Shown here: piece after piece, positions 23,755-32,826 of the stretch | How the letters are laid out: each line of letters starts with the position of its first letter | Position numbering within the stretch: the first letter of the stretch is position 1 | DNA from: CAIYRG01 sp964494505 | GTDB lineage: Bacteria; Pseudomonadota; Alphaproteobacteria; Micropepsales; Micropepsaceae | DNA length: 64,000 nucleotides | Reading direction: 5' to 3' | Assembly (NCBI GenBank): GCA_964494505.1 | Contig: CAZBRO010000004.1 | Coordinates: 124,001-188,000, forward strand | Program-made: the position numbers and the translations under genes | The notes under the pieces: model-generated | Told to the model about the DNA's origin: nothing | The model's database searches: none | The model's input: only the letters and a program-made list of their open reading frames with translations

Positions 23755-24570
23755 ATGCGCGCGATGGAAAGCAAGTTCGTCCTCGTTGACGGCATGCGCA
23801 CGCATTATTTCGAAGGCGGGCGTGGGCCAACGGTGGTGCTGCTGCATTCCGGCGAGTTCGGAGCGAGCGCCGAATTGTCATGGGAATTCACAGCCCCCGC
23901 ACTCGCTGAACATTTCCATGTGCTCGCGCCCGATTGGCTGGGCTTCGGCGAGAGCGCGAAGATTTTCAGCTTCGACGACATGCGCGCGCTTCGGGTGCAG
24001 CACATCGCCTCGTTCCTGAAGACGCTGCGCGTGGAACAGGCCCATTTCATCGGCAATTCCATGGGAGGCGGCCAGCTTGCGAGCGTGGCCGCACAGGACC
24101 GCCCGGTTTGGCCGGTCGACAGGATGGTGCTTGCGAGCGCGGGCGGCTTCGCGCCGGTGAACGAGGCGCGGAAAATCCTGAACTCCTACGACGGAACCCG
24201 CGAGCATATGAAGCGCGTACTCGAAACCACGCTCTTGGTATCGCCTTTGCGCAACGACGAGGCCTATCTGGAGAAGCGGCATCGCCTGTCGCTGGCGCCG
24301 GGTTCATGGGAGTGCACGGCGGCGGCGCGTTTCCGGCGGCCCGGAGTGAAAAGCGCCGAGAAGGAAGAGATCGACTACCGCAAGATCAAGCGCCCCACCC
24401 TGATCGTGGCCGGCGGCAAGGACCCGTTGCGAGAACCGGGCTACGCGGACGGATTGCAAAAGGAGATCGCCGGCTCGGAACTCGTGGTGTTTCCCGAGGC
24501 CGGCCATTTTCCGCACATCGATTATCCCGATGCGTTCAACGACGCGGCGATTTCGTTTTTGAAACGGTAG
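23755..24570 (+). CDS. Alpha/beta hydrolase
   Basis: A 271-residue alpha/beta hydrolase with a complete triad: Ser in the elbow FIGNSMGGGQ, an acidic residue in VAGGKDPLREPG and His in EAGHFPHIDYP. The N-terminal FVLVDGMRTHYFEGG and the oxyanion segment VLLHSGEFGASAELSWE resemble C-C bond hydrolases and lactone hydrolases. It follows the LLM gene by 7 bp. The ATG at 23755 is used here; one at 23764 is equally possible, as neither has a strong ribosome site. It probably processes the LLM product. Confidence 0.88.
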   Translation: MRAMESKFVLVDGMRTHYFEGGRGPTVVLLHSGEFGASAELSWEFTAPALAEHFHVLAPDWLGFGESAKIFSFDDMRALRVQHIASFLKTLRVEQAHFIGNSMGGGQLASVAAQDRPVWPVDRMVLASAGGFAPVNEARKILNSYDGTREHMKRVLETTLLVSPLRNDEAYLEKRHRLSLAPGSWECTAAARFRRPGVKSAEKEEIDYRKIKRPTLIVAGGKDPLREPGYADGLQKEIAGSELVVFPEAGHFPHIDYPDAFNDAAISFLKR

Positions 24571-24589
24571 CGCGGGCTTCGTCAGTCCA

Positions 24590-24658
24590 TCACCTTCGAC
24601 AGGCTCAAGGGTGAAGAAATACATACACACCTCATGCTGAGCCTGTCGAAGCATGAGG
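24590..24658. repeat. Palindromic repeat pair, CTTCGACAGGCTCA family
   Basis: Two inverted elements: TCACCTTCGACAGGCTCA followed by AGGGTGA (24590-24614), and CCTCATGCTGAGCCTGTCGA followed by AGCATGAGG (24630-24658). The two are in opposite orientation to each other, so a long hairpin is possible. They lie between convergent genes. Confidence 0.8.
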
Positions 24659-24690
24659 CGCGCCGCCTTCATGGGAAGCGTTTGCTCAAG

Positions 24691-24736
24691 GCCCCCTCCC
24701 CGGCTTCGCCGGACCTCCCCCGTAAACGGGGGAGGA
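24691..24736. repeat. GC-rich palindromic repeat, CTCCCC/GGGGAG family
   Basis: GGCTTCGCC hairpin joined to ACCTCCCCCGTAAACGGGGG AGG. Nearly the same core recurs at 47864. Confidence 0.75.
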
Positions 24737-24749
24737 TCATCGCGGATAA

Positions 24750-24785
24750 AACGAAGCGGGCGGGGAAATCCCCGCCCGCTTGTTA
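24750..24785 (-). terminator. Strong hairpin terminator for the minus-strand gene at 24808
   Basis: AGCGGGCGGGGA (24755-24766) is exactly complementary to TCCCCGCCCGCT (24769-24780). Read on the minus strand the stem is followed by TCGTTTTA. It lies 23 bp beyond the stop of the heme/propeller gene. Confidence 0.75.
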
Positions 24786-24807
24786 ACGTCGCAAGATGGT
24801 ACGCGAA

Positions 24808-26643
24808 TTACTTCGCGGCCGTCTGCTTCAGCTTCGCGATGTCTTCTTCGCTGCGCGGCTGCATCACGCCCATCTGGTTCGTGCGATAGACCGGCATGCT
24901 GACCTTCAACACGCCGCTATGCTCGTCGACCGTCAGGTGGCGCATTTCCGTACCGCGGACCGGCAGCGGGAACATGGTCCATTCCTTGGTGGTGGGGTTG
25001 TATTTGAAGATCTGGTCGTTGGTCCAGAGATTACCCCACACATTGTGCTTGCTATCGACGCTGATGTGATAGGGCTGCATCGAGTCGCTCGGGAACGGGA
25101 TCATGTCGACTTTGTTGGTCTTGGTGTCGATGCGGGCGAGGCTCGAACCCCACGAATCGCCGACCCACAACACGTCGGCGTTCTTGTCGGTGCCCATGCG
25201 GCGCGGGCCTTGTGCCCACGGGTACGGGTTGCCGGTGGAGATGTCGGTGACCTTGCCGTAGGCGGCAACTTCGGCCGGGGTCAGGAAGTCACGGATCTTC
25301 TTGTTTTCCGGAAGCACGATTTCCGTGACCTTGCCGGTCGCGAAGTCGGCTTTGCCGATGGTGTCCCAGGCCATTTCGGCCCAGTAGCCATTGCCGTCAC
25401 GGTCGCCGGCGGCGCCATAGGTGCCGCCCGTACCTTGCGGACGCTTGAACTGCGTCGTCTTGAATTCCGTGAACTCAAGAGTCTTGGGGTTGAACTTCAC
25501 GGCGCCGGCCGGTGCGGAAGCCCAGATCATGCCCTTGCCGTCGACGTCCATGGTCACGGCGCCGCCGAGCGGAGTCATGGTGTCCGGAGTCGGGTAGACG
25601 GTGATCTTGCCGGTCTTCGGCTCGACCTTGCCGAGGCTGCGGCGGCCCGGGTTCACGTCGAACCAGAGGTTGCCCTCTGAGTCGCGCGTGATGCCGTGCG
25701 TCGGGGAAGCGAGCTGCGGATTGTTGGCCCGCGGCCATTTGTAATAAGACACTTCGCCGGTCTTGGCGTTGACCTTGCCGACCGTGACGATGCTATTCAT
25801 GCTGTTCGACGTGAACCAGATATTGCCGTCGAAATCCTGCTCATCGTCATGGATGATGAGGCCGCCCTTCGACGGGGTGCCCATCGCCCAGTTCGTGCCG
25901 TCATTGTCGGCGGCGCTGACCGGAAGGGCGCCTGCGCCCGCACCTTGCACGCGCGGAACGTCATAAAGGGTCCACACCACGCGGGCGGCTTCGCCCGACG
26001 GGCGCGGACGCTCGGCGATCTTGATCTGGCTGTTCGGCCCGCGCACTTTCGCGAGATAGGCCGCGATGCGCTGCTGATTCATCTGGATGATCTGATTGGC
26101 GGGACGATCCGTCGGGAGCCCGGCGCCGATGACCTTCATCAGGTCGATGATCCGGCTCCAGCCCTGCTGATCGAAGCGGAATTGCAGCGGGAAGCTCGGC
26201 GTATGGCAACCGTTGCAGTTGTTGTGAATCAGCGTCTTCATGTGGACGTCTTCGGCGTTGTCGGCGGGGAGCGAATCCCACACCAATTCGCCGGGGAGCT
26301 GTTTCCACTTGGCCTCGTAATCGGTGAGTTCCTTCAGCGCGACATTCTGGCGCTTATTGGCGGAAAGGTCGACCGCGACCTTGTTCATCTCGTAGCCGAG
26401 AGTCTGCGCCCAGACATTGTACTTACCGGCGGGCAGCGGCGGGAAATAGTAGTTGCCGTCCTTGTCCGTGTAGACGCTCGTCGTGATGGTCGATCCGGCC
26501 ATCTTCGCGGACACCGTCACGCCGTCGAGCGCCTTGCCCCCCGCCGTCACAGTGCCGCTCAATTGCTCATCGGCGGCAAACGCGAAACTCGTTGTGGCCA
26601 CCACCGCGGCAGTCGCCATAAGCATGCTGCGCATAGTCATCAT
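24808..26643 (-). CDS. Exported heme-binding beta-propeller protein (Vgb/NHL-like) with N-terminal carboxypeptidase-regulatory-like domain
   Basis: A 611-residue exported protein. After a signal peptide (TAAVVATTSFAFAAD) come a carboxypeptidase regulatory-like beta-sandwich (about 27-105; SVYTDKDGNYYFPPLPAGKY), a c-type heme site C143-N-G-C146-H147, and from about residue 220 a beta-propeller with Vgb/SMP-30-like repeats (HGITRDSEGNLWFDV, VTMDVDGKGMIWASA, YHISVDSKHNVWGNLWT, HLTVDEHSGVLKVSM). Vgb enzymes linearise streptogramin lactones, but this family is mostly environmental and uncharacterised. The preceding gene encodes a small cytochrome c 20 bp upstream, so an electron-transfer oxidase or dehydrogenase role is plausible. 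Start ATGATG follows CAGGAGAAACC. Confidence 0.78.
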   Translation of the reverse strand: MMTMRSMLMATAAVVATTSFAFAADEQLSGTVTAGGKALDGVTVSAKMAGSTITTSVYTDKDGNYYFPPLPAGKYNVWAQTLGYEMNKVAVDLSANKRQNVALKELTDYEAKWKQLPGELVWDSLPADNAEDVHMKTLIHNNCNGCHTPSFPLQFRFDQQGWSRIIDLMKVIGAGLPTDRPANQIIQMNQQRIAAYLAKVRGPNSQIKIAERPRPSGEAARVVWTLYDVPRVQGAGAGALPVSAADNDGTNWAMGTPSKGGLIIHDDEQDFDGNIWFTSNSMNSIVTVGKVNAKTGEVSYYKWPRANNPQLASPTHGITRDSEGNLWFDVNPGRRSLGKVEPKTGKITVYPTPDTMTPLGGAVTMDVDGKGMIWASAPAGAVKFNPKTLEFTEFKTTQFKRPQGTGGTYGAAGDRDGNGYWAEMAWDTIGKADFATGKVTEIVLPENKKIRDFLTPAEVAAYGKVTDISTGNPYPWAQGPRRMGTDKNADVLWVGDSWGSSLARIDTKTNKVDMIPFPSDSMQPYHISVDSKHNVWGNLWTNDQIFKYNPTTKEWTMFPLPVRGTEMRHLTVDEHSGVLKVSMPVYRTNQMGVMQPRSEEDIAKLKQTAAK

Positions 26644-26663
26644 TGTGGTTTCTCCTGTGGAAT

Positions 26664-27020
26664 TTATTCCGCGCCGCCGCCGCCGCGACCTGGTGTAGGC
26701 GGCGGGGGTTCCGGCAGTGTCCTTACGTATGAAATAATATCGCTGACATCTTGTTCTTTGAGCGTGTACTTCCAGGCTGGCATTCTCACGAGGCCATTCA
26801 TGATGACGTCATGCATCAGTTTGTCGTCACCATTCGTCGTGGTCTTGCTGAGGCGGGGACCATAGGTGGCCGAACCTGGATTCTGAGGCAGATGGCAAAC
26901 ATTGCAGTTCTGCGTGAGAATCTGTCTTCCATGGGCCTGCTGCGGGCTCAGATTCTGCGCCGCGGCGCCTTGCGCACCCAATGCTAAGAGAACTGCGAGC
27001 GAAGCAAGAGCATGCTTCAT
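26664..27020 (-). CDS. Small c-type cytochrome
   Basis: A 118-residue exported monoheme cytochrome c: signal peptide MKHALASLAVLLALGAQGAAAQ, heme site C39-N-V-C42-H43, likely distal Met in GLVRMPAWKY and the C-terminal helix EQDVSDIISYVRTL. The tail is Pro/Gly-rich (PEPPPPTPGRGGGGAE). It is translated from ATG 27020 behind GGGGAGGAG and is followed 20 bp later by the heme/propeller gene, so it probably carries electrons to or from that protein. Confidence 0.88.
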   Translation of the reverse strand: MKHALASLAVLLALGAQGAAAQNLSPQQAHGRQILTQNCNVCHLPQNPGSATYGPRLSKTTTNGDDKLMHDVIMNGLVRMPAWKYTLKEQDVSDIISYVRTLPEPPPPTPGRGGGGAE

Positions 27021-27220
27021 AAGACTCCTCCCCATTACGGTGTTTTCATGAGCCTACCCCTTCCGGCCGGGGACGAAAAGGGGTTTGCGGCGGGAATTGG
27101 CCGGATTTGAGGGCGAAATCGGGCACGCCCGCAAGCCTGTGGCCGGGGCGGTTTTTCCGGGTTAGGCTTCAGGAAACAGACGGAAACCCCGGACGCTCGG
27201 GCGTTTCCTGGGGAGTACCC

Positions 27221-28615
27221 GTGGCCGAGGCAATCGACACCGATGCTGTCATCAACCGCGCGCAAATCGGTGCGCTTCAGATCGTTGTCGGCGTGCTGGG
27301 CGCGCTGATTCTGTTCGTCGACGGCTTCAATACACAGGTCATCGGTTATATCGCGCCGGCCATTGCCAAGGACTGGAACCTCTCCAAGGACGTGCTCGGC
27401 TGGATTCTCGCGGCAGACAAGATCGGGCTTCTGATCGGCTATCTCTTCGTGGCGCCGCTATCGGGCACGTTCGGGCACAAAAGGGTTTCCATCGGCTGCA
27501 TCATTCTGTTCGGGCTGCTCGCCTGGGCCACCACCGCGTCGGGCAATCCGGTGGTGCTGTTTGCCTTGAGGCTCCTGACCGGCATCGGGCTCGGCGGCGC
27601 GCTGCCCTCGGGCGTGGCGCTGACCGGGGAATATTTTCCGCTGAGGCGGCGGTCGACGGCGATCACCTTCATCTATTGCGGGCTGTCGGGCGGTCAGTTG
27701 TCGGCCGGCGAAGTATCCAATGCGGTGCTCGCCCCCTTCGGCTGGCAGGGGGCGCTGTGGGTCGGAGGCGCGCTCGCGCTGCTGCTCGCCGCAACGCTTG
27801 CGGTGTTGATGCCCGAATCGCTCGAATATCTGGTCAACCGCGGCGGCAAGCCGGAAACCGCGTCGCGCATCCTTTCGCGGATCGACCGCCAGCGCATCAT
27901 TCCCCAAGGCACCCGGCTGGTCGCGGGCGAACGCAGCGGCGCCAGGCTAACCCTGTGGCAATTGCTGCCGAAGCTGTTCGAGAAAGACCGCACGTTCGGC
28001 ACGCTGGTGATCTGGCTCGCACTCGGGATGAACCTGACCGTCAACACCTCGCTGCAGGTGTGGCTGACCAAGATTCTCGTCGACTCCGGTTTCAGCCAGG
28101 AAATCGCCAGCCGCGCGACGGAGGCGTCGTTCCTCGCGGGCATCGTGGGCGCGTTCATCATCGGCCCGCTGATGGACCGCTTCGGACCGTACCGCGTCAT
28201 GGGGCTGCTGTTCGTGGTGGGCGCAGGCTTCAGCCTGTTCCTGGGCCTGTCGCTGTCGTGGACGGCAGCCGCGCTGATCGCGGCCGCGTCGTTCGGCTCG
28301 GGCTTCTGCACCAGCGGCGTGCAGAAGGGCGGGAATGCGCTGTCGGTGTATTTCTATCCAACGGCGCTACGTTCGACGGGGCTTGGGTGGGGGCTCGGCA
28401 TCGGCCGCATCGGAGCGATTTTGGGACCGCTGGCCGTGGGGTACCTGCTGACGGCGGCGTGGTCGGCGGCTTCGGTGTTTGCGGCCTTGTCCGTTCCGAT
28501 GCTGATCGGTGGAGCGGCCATATTCATCATGGGGCGTACCTATGGCGTAACGCGCGCGGACACCCATGAGGCAAGCGTCGAACCCGCACCCGAAATCGCC
28601 GCCACCAAGGCATAG
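27221..28615 (+). CDS. MFS transporter, AAHS-like (tandem copy 1)
   Basis: A 464-residue 12-helix MFS protein. Helix 1 has LFVDGFNTQVIGYIAP, the A-motif loop is SGTFGHKRVSI, helix 5 has PSGVALTGEYFP and the second half has YFYPTALRSTGLGWGLGIGR; these are AAHS features for aromatic acid uptake. The protein most likely starts at GTG 27221, preceded by GGGGAG, because no ATG fits and the similarity to its neighbour begins there. The gene 10 bp downstream is a clear paralogue. Confidence 0.85.
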   Translation: MAEAIDTDAVINRAQIGALQIVVGVLGALILFVDGFNTQVIGYIAPAIAKDWNLSKDVLGWILAADKIGLLIGYLFVAPLSGTFGHKRVSIGCIILFGLLAWATTASGNPVVLFALRLLTGIGLGGALPSGVALTGEYFPLRRRSTAITFIYCGLSGGQLSAGEVSNAVLAPFGWQGALWVGGALALLLAATLAVLMPESLEYLVNRGGKPETASRILSRIDRQRIIPQGTRLVAGERSGARLTLWQLLPKLFEKDRTFGTLVIWLALGMNLTVNTSLQVWLTKILVDSGFSQEIASRATEASFLAGIVGAFIIGPLMDRFGPYRVMGLLFVVGAGFSLFLGLSLSWTAAALIAAASFGSGFCTSGVQKGGNALSVYFYPTALRSTGLGWGLGIGRIGAILGPLAVGYLLTAAWSAASVFAALSVPMLIGGAAIFIMGRTYGVTRADTHEASVEPAPEIAATKA

Positions 28616-28625
28616 GACCTGACCC

Positions 28626-29984
28626 ATGGAAACATCCGGCGCCGTCGACACCGATGCGCTGATCAATCGAAGCCGGGTCGGCGGATTGCAGATATTGGTG
28701 GGCGTGCTCGGCGCATGCGCGCTGCTGGTCGAAGGCTTCGATACCTCCGCGATCGGTTATATCGCGCCGCAATTGACGCGGGCCTGGCACGTGCCGCCGA
28801 GTACGCTGGGCACGATCCTGACCGCCGACATGGTGGGGTTGCTGCTCGGCTATCTGTTCCTGTCGCCGCTCTCGGCGCGCTTCGGGCACAAGCGCATGGT
28901 GGTGCTGTGCACGGCGGCCTTCGGAGCCTTGACCTTTCTCACCATCACCTCGACCAGCGTCGCGATGCTGATCGGATTTCGCTTTCTCACCGGCATCGGG
29001 GTGGGCGGCGCGATGCCGAGCGCGGTCGCGCTGACCGGCGAATATTTCCCGGAGCGCGTGCGCTCGACCTCGATCACGCTCATCTATATCGGCTTCTCGC
29101 TCGGTCAGATCGGGGCTGGCGTGGTGGCGAACATGCTGCTCGAACCGTTCGGCTGGCAGGCGGTGCTCGGGTTCGGCGGGATTGCGACGCTGATGCTCTC
29201 GGCGCTGTTCTGGTCGAGCCTTCCCGAATCGCTCGAATATCTGATCAACCGGGGCGATGACCCCTCTGGCGCCATGCGTATCCTCGCGCGGCTTGCGCCA
29301 ACGCTGGCGCTCTCGCCCGCGACGCGGTTGATTGCCGGCGGCCAAGGCGGGCGCAAGGTCACGGTCGGGCAATTGCTCGAAGGCGGACGCGGGCTCGGCA
29401 CGGGCTTCATCTGGGCCGGCATGTTCATGAACCTGATGATCTATTTCTTCCTGCAGAAATGGCTGACCCAATTGCTGGTCATCGTGGGATTGCCGCAAGC
29501 AACCGCGATCACCGCGACCACCGTGGGATTGGCAGGCGGTATCGTCGCAGCCTGCATTCTGGGACCGCTGATGGACCGCTTCGGGCCGTACATCGTGGTC
29601 ACCGGCCTATTCGCGCTGTCGGCAGCGGCTTGCGTGCTGATGGCAAAGGTCCTGGCCACCCCCTCAGCCGCCATCGTCATCGCCGTGTCCACGCTGGTCG
29701 GGTTCTGCCTCTCCGGCGGGCAGAAGGCGAACAATGCCCTCTCGGTCTATTTCTATCCGACGGCGCTGCGCGGAACCGGGCTCGGCTGGTCGCTCGGAAT
29801 CGGGCGCATCGGCGGCGTGCTCGGGCCGTTCGCGGCCGGGCTGCTGCTCACCGCCCGCTGGACGCCGGCCGCCCTCTTTTATGCTGCCGCGGTTCCCATG
29901 GTGCTGGGCGCCATTGCCATTGCGCTGATGGCGCAGTTCTATGGCCATGCGGGACAGCAAGCGCCCGTGCCGCATAAGGTCTGA
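28626..29984 (+). CDS. MFS transporter, AAHS-like (tandem copy 2)
   Basis: A 452-residue MFS protein, paralogous to the previous one along its whole length (shared TDALIN-R start, VGVLGA helix 1, GEYFPERVRSTSITLIYIG, FYPTALRGTGLGWSLGIGRIG). Helix 1 reads LLVEGFDTSAIGYIAP, with the EGFD acid typical of AAHS. The tandem copies may differ in substrate range or form a duplicated uptake system. It is followed closely by the glucokinase gene. Confidence 0.87.
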   Translation: METSGAVDTDALINRSRVGGLQILVGVLGACALLVEGFDTSAIGYIAPQLTRAWHVPPSTLGTILTADMVGLLLGYLFLSPLSARFGHKRMVVLCTAAFGALTFLTITSTSVAMLIGFRFLTGIGVGGAMPSAVALTGEYFPERVRSTSITLIYIGFSLGQIGAGVVANMLLEPFGWQAVLGFGGIATLMLSALFWSSLPESLEYLINRGDDPSGAMRILARLAPTLALSPATRLIAGGQGGRKVTVGQLLEGGRGLGTGFIWAGMFMNLMIYFFLQKWLTQLLVIVGLPQATAITATTVGLAGGIVAACILGPLMDRFGPYIVVTGLFALSAAACVLMAKVLATPSAAIVIAVSTLVGFCLSGGQKANNALSVYFYPTALRGTGLGWSLGIGRIGGVLGPFAAGLLLTARWTPAALFYAAAVPMVLGAIAIALMAQFYGHAGQQAPVPHKV

Positions 29985-30000
29985 CGCTTAAGGTGTCCTC

Positions 30001-30954
30001 TTGAACATTCCCCGCCTCATCGCCGACATCGGCGCGACGAATGCGCGATTTGCAATCCTGAAAGACGGCGCGTTCTCCGACGCCCGCATCTACATGGTTG
30101 CCGATTACGACAACGTCGCCGATGCGATCGCCGCCTATCTCGGAAACTTCGTGGATGGCGACCGGCCGCTCGAGGCCGCCTTCGCGGTGGCCGGGCCGGT
30201 GTTCGAAGACCGCGTCATGCTGATGAACAGCCCGTGGACGTTTTCCATATCCGGGCTGAAGCAGCAATTCGGGTTTTCCGCGCTGCATGTGATGAACGAT
30301 TTCGCGGCCAATGCACTCGCGGTGCCGCATCTCATCGCGACCGACCTGGTGCAGGTCGGAGAGGGTGCGCCGGCGCCGGGCGCGCCCATCGCCGCTCTGG
30401 GCCCCGGAACCGGATTGGGCGTGGCGGGCCTTATCCCGTCGTCCACAGGATGGATCGCGATTGCCGGCGAAGGCGGGAACGTGACGCTCGCCGCTCTGGA
30501 TTCGCGCGAGGCCGCGATCATCGACATTCTGCGCCGGCAATATGCGCATGTCTCCGCCGAGGTCGTGCTCTCCGGGCCGGGGCTGGTGAACTTGTACGAA
30601 TCGCTGTGCGAACTTGCCGGAAGGCCGGCGACGCCCGCGACGCCGGAGCACATCACCAATCTCTATCCCGGCTGTGAGCCGCAATGCCGCGAGGCCGTGG
30701 CGCTGTTCTGCGCGATGCTCGGCACGTTTGCGGGCGATGCCGCGCTGACCTTCGGCGCGCGCGGCGGCGTCTACATCATGGGCGGCATCGTGCCCAAGAT
30801 TTTCGAGACGTTCCGGCTTTCGGCGTTCCGCGAGCGCTTCGAGTTCAAGGGCCGCTACAGGCATTATCTCTCGGCAATCCCGACCTATGTGGTGACGCAT
30901 CCCTTCCCGGCCTTCGTCGGATTGCGGACGGTGTTCGCGGGCAGCGCATCGTGA
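30001..30954 (+). CDS. glk: Glucokinase (ROK-unrelated, Glk family)
   Basis: A 317-residue proteobacterial-type glucokinase. The opening IADIGATNARFAIL is the phosphate-1 loop, FAVAGPVFEDRV and MNDFAANALAV (with the catalytic Asp) follow, then LGPGTGLGVAGLI and AGEGGNVTLA, and VYIMGGIVPKI near the end. It phosphorylates glucose with ATP in the cytoplasm. Translation appears to start at TTG 30001: an in-frame stop lies at 29989 and no ATG or GTG lies between. Its place inside a transporter/TctC group is unusual and may only reflect operon reshuffling. Confidence 0.9.
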   Translation: MNIPRLIADIGATNARFAILKDGAFSDARIYMVADYDNVADAIAAYLGNFVDGDRPLEAAFAVAGPVFEDRVMLMNSPWTFSISGLKQQFGFSALHVMNDFAANALAVPHLIATDLVQVGEGAPAPGAPIAALGPGTGLGVAGLIPSSTGWIAIAGEGGNVTLAALDSREAAIIDILRRQYAHVSAEVVLSGPGLVNLYESLCELAGRPATPATPEHITNLYPGCEPQCREAVALFCAMLGTFAGDAALTFGARGGVYIMGGIVPKIFETFRLSAFRERFEFKGRYRHYLSAIPTYVVTHPFPAFVGLRTVFAGSAS

Positions 30955-30959
30955 CGGGG

Positions 30960-32009
30960 ATGAGCCGCGCCGCGTTCTTGCGCGGGTGCGGCGCGGTGTT
31001 GCTGTGCGCATCGGCGGGGGCGGCCTGGGCGCAGGCGGCCGGGGATTTCTTCCGTGGACGGACGATCACGCTGATCGTGCCGACGGCGCCCGGAGGGATC
31101 AACAATCTGGCCGGCAGGCTGGTGGCCAAGCATCTGGGACGCTTCATTCCGGGCAATCCCGCGATCGTTGCGGAGAACCGGGTGGAGGGCGGCGGCCTTG
31201 GGCTCGCCAATTCTTTCGGGAACGGGACGGCGCCGAACGACGGCTCGGTCATCGCGATTCTGCAGCGGGGAATTCCGCAGCTTGCGATCCAGGGCGATAA
31301 AAGCGCGACGTTCGATCCTTTGCGGCTGACCTGGCTCGGCAGTCTCTCCTCGTTTGCGACCGACGCCTATGTGCTGATCGTGAACGCGCGCCACCCTGCG
31401 AAAACGGTCTACGACCTTGCGCCGCCCGCTCCCCCTGCGCTGATCGGGGGCGACGATCCGGGCTCGACCAATTTGACGTTCGCGCAAGTGGCGCGAGGCG
31501 CGCTCGGGCTCAACATCGACGTAAAGGACGGCTTTGCCGGCGCGCCGGGTCTGTTCTTCGCCATGATGCAGGGCGATCTGGACGGACAGGTGATCGGGCT
31601 GAATTCCGTGATGGCCAATCAGGCGGAGCTATGGAACGCGGGCGAACTCACGCCGCTGGTGCAGTTCGGGCGCAAGGAGCGGCACCCGCTGTTGCCGAAC
31701 GTGCCGCTCGGGAGCGAATTGACCGGAGATTTGCGTGCGCTCGCCGTGCTCGAATTCTGCGAGGCGCCTTTGTATATGGCGCTGCCGTTCCTGGCGCCCG
31801 CTGGCGTGCCGGCAGATCGCGCCGCGGCATTGCAGAGCGCGTTCATGGCGATGGTAACAGACCGCGCATTCCTCGCCGATGCCGAAATGGCGAAGCTCGA
31901 CATCACCTCCGTCGATGGTGCTGCGGTACGCGACATCATCGCGAAAATGTCCGCGACACCGAAAGAAATTATCGCCCGGTATAATGAAATAGCTTCCCTC
32001 TCCCCTTGA
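30960..32009 (+). CDS. Bug/TctC-family solute-binding protein (orphan)
   Basis: A 349-residue periplasmic binding protein: signal peptide with LRGCGAVLLCASAGAAWAQ, then FFRGRTITLIVPTAPGGINN, the ligand loop of the tripartite tricarboxylate transporter (TctC/Bug) family, and later VQFGRKERHPLLPNVP. No TctA or TctB membrane genes are in the window, as usual for Bug proteins. The ATG at 30960 is used; GTG 30951, overlapping the glk stop, is possible. The last residues (EIASLSP) and the stop codon are encoded by a palindromic repeat. Confidence 0.85.
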   Translation: MSRAAFLRGCGAVLLCASAGAAWAQAAGDFFRGRTITLIVPTAPGGINNLAGRLVAKHLGRFIPGNPAIVAENRVEGGGLGLANSFGNGTAPNDGSVIAILQRGIPQLAIQGDKSATFDPLRLTWLGSLSSFATDAYVLIVNARHPAKTVYDLAPPAPPALIGGDDPGSTNLTFAQVARGALGLNIDVKDGFAGAPGLFFAMMQGDLDGQVIGLNSVMANQAELWNAGELTPLVQFGRKERHPLLPNVPLGSELTGDLRALAVLEFCEAPLYMALPFLAPAGVPADRAAALQSAFMAMVTDRAFLADAEMAKLDITSVDGAAVRDIIAKMSATPKEIIARYNEIASLSP

Positions 32010-32122
32010 AGGAGAGGGCGGCGCGCCGCGTGCGAAGCGCGCCAGTGGCGCGCCGGGTGAGGGGGAATTTACACACCCCCTTGCGGCGCTGCGAACCACC
32101 TTCCCCCACAAGGGGGAAGGCC
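31996..32122. repeat. Palindromic repeat cluster overlapping a gene end
   Basis: CCCTCTCC...GGAGAGGG (31996-32018) spans the stop codon of the TctC gene; a second hairpin, CCTTCCCCC...GGGGGAAGG, lies at 32099-32120, with GGCGCGCC-type sequence between. Same family as the element at 54598. Confidence 0.75.
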
Positions 32123-32129
32123 GTTCGCA

Positions 32130-32618
32130 TCAACCTGCATAAGCGCGTTGAAGTTCGGCGATGTCGAGCTTTTTCATCTGCATCAGCGCCTTCATCACGC
32201 GCTCCGATCTGGACCTGTCCGCATCCTTGAGCAGCTTCGGCAACACAGACGGCACGACCTGCCACGACAGGCCGAATTTGTCCTTTAGCCAGCCGCACAT
32301 TTGCGCGTTGGGGTCGCCGCCCTCGGAGAGCCGCTTCCAGTAGTAATCGACCTCGTCCTGCGTCTCGCACATCACCTGGAACGAGACAGCCTCGCTGAAC
32401 TTGAACTGGGGGCCGCCGTTCATGCCCACGAAATCGATGCCGTCGAGCCGGAACTCGGCCGTCAGCACCTTTCCTTCCGGCTGATGATGGATATCGAAAC
32501 CTTCCTTGCCATAATGGGTCAAGTTCCCGACTTTGGAATCCTCGAAGATGGAGGCGTAGAACTTCGCTGCGTCTTGGGCCTGATCGTCGAACCACAGGCA
32601 GGGGATGATCTTGGGCAT
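32130..32618 (-). CDS. VOC-family protein (PhnB/glyoxalase-like)
   Basis: A 162-residue vicinal oxygen chelate protein of the PhnB/3-demethylubiquinone-methyltransferase-like group: PKIIPCLWFDDQAQDAAKFYASIF, then FVGMNGGPQFKFSEAVSFQV and GWLKDKFGLSWQVVPSVLP, the standard strand order. The usual metal-binding residues are partly replaced, as in most PhnB-like proteins. The reaction is unknown. ATG 32618 follows AAAAGGAG. Confidence 0.9.
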   Translation of the reverse strand: MPKIIPCLWFDDQAQDAAKFYASIFEDSKVGNLTHYGKEGFDIHHQPEGKVLTAEFRLDGIDFVGMNGGPQFKFSEAVSFQVMCETQDEVDYYWKRLSEGGDPNAQMCGWLKDKFGLSWQVVPSVLPKLLKDADRSRSERVMKALMQMKKLDIAELQRAYAG

Positions 32619-32709
32619 GGCGGTGCTCCTTTTCCGCTGGTTTCTACCCATACGTCGAACGATCGATGCGGGAATCGACAAGGTAGAGAATATTTTGAGC
32701 GGCTTCGCC

Positions 32710-32825
32710 CCGCCCCCTCCACCGCCTTCGGCGTCCCCCTCCCCCGCATGCGGGGGAGGATCAATCTTGATCGGGTCCTCCCCTGCGAAGCGGGGAGGTG
32801 GTGCGAAGGACCGGAGGGGGCGGGG
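32710..32825. repeat. GC-rich palindromic repeats, CTCCCC/GGGGAG family
   Basis: Contains CCCTCCCCCGCATGCGGGGG and, 20 bp on, TCCTCCCCTGCGAAGCGGGG, with flanking CCCCCTCC/GGAGGGGGCGG arms. It reaches to the stop codon of the minus-strand gene at 32827. Confidence 0.75.
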
Positions 32826-32826
32826 A

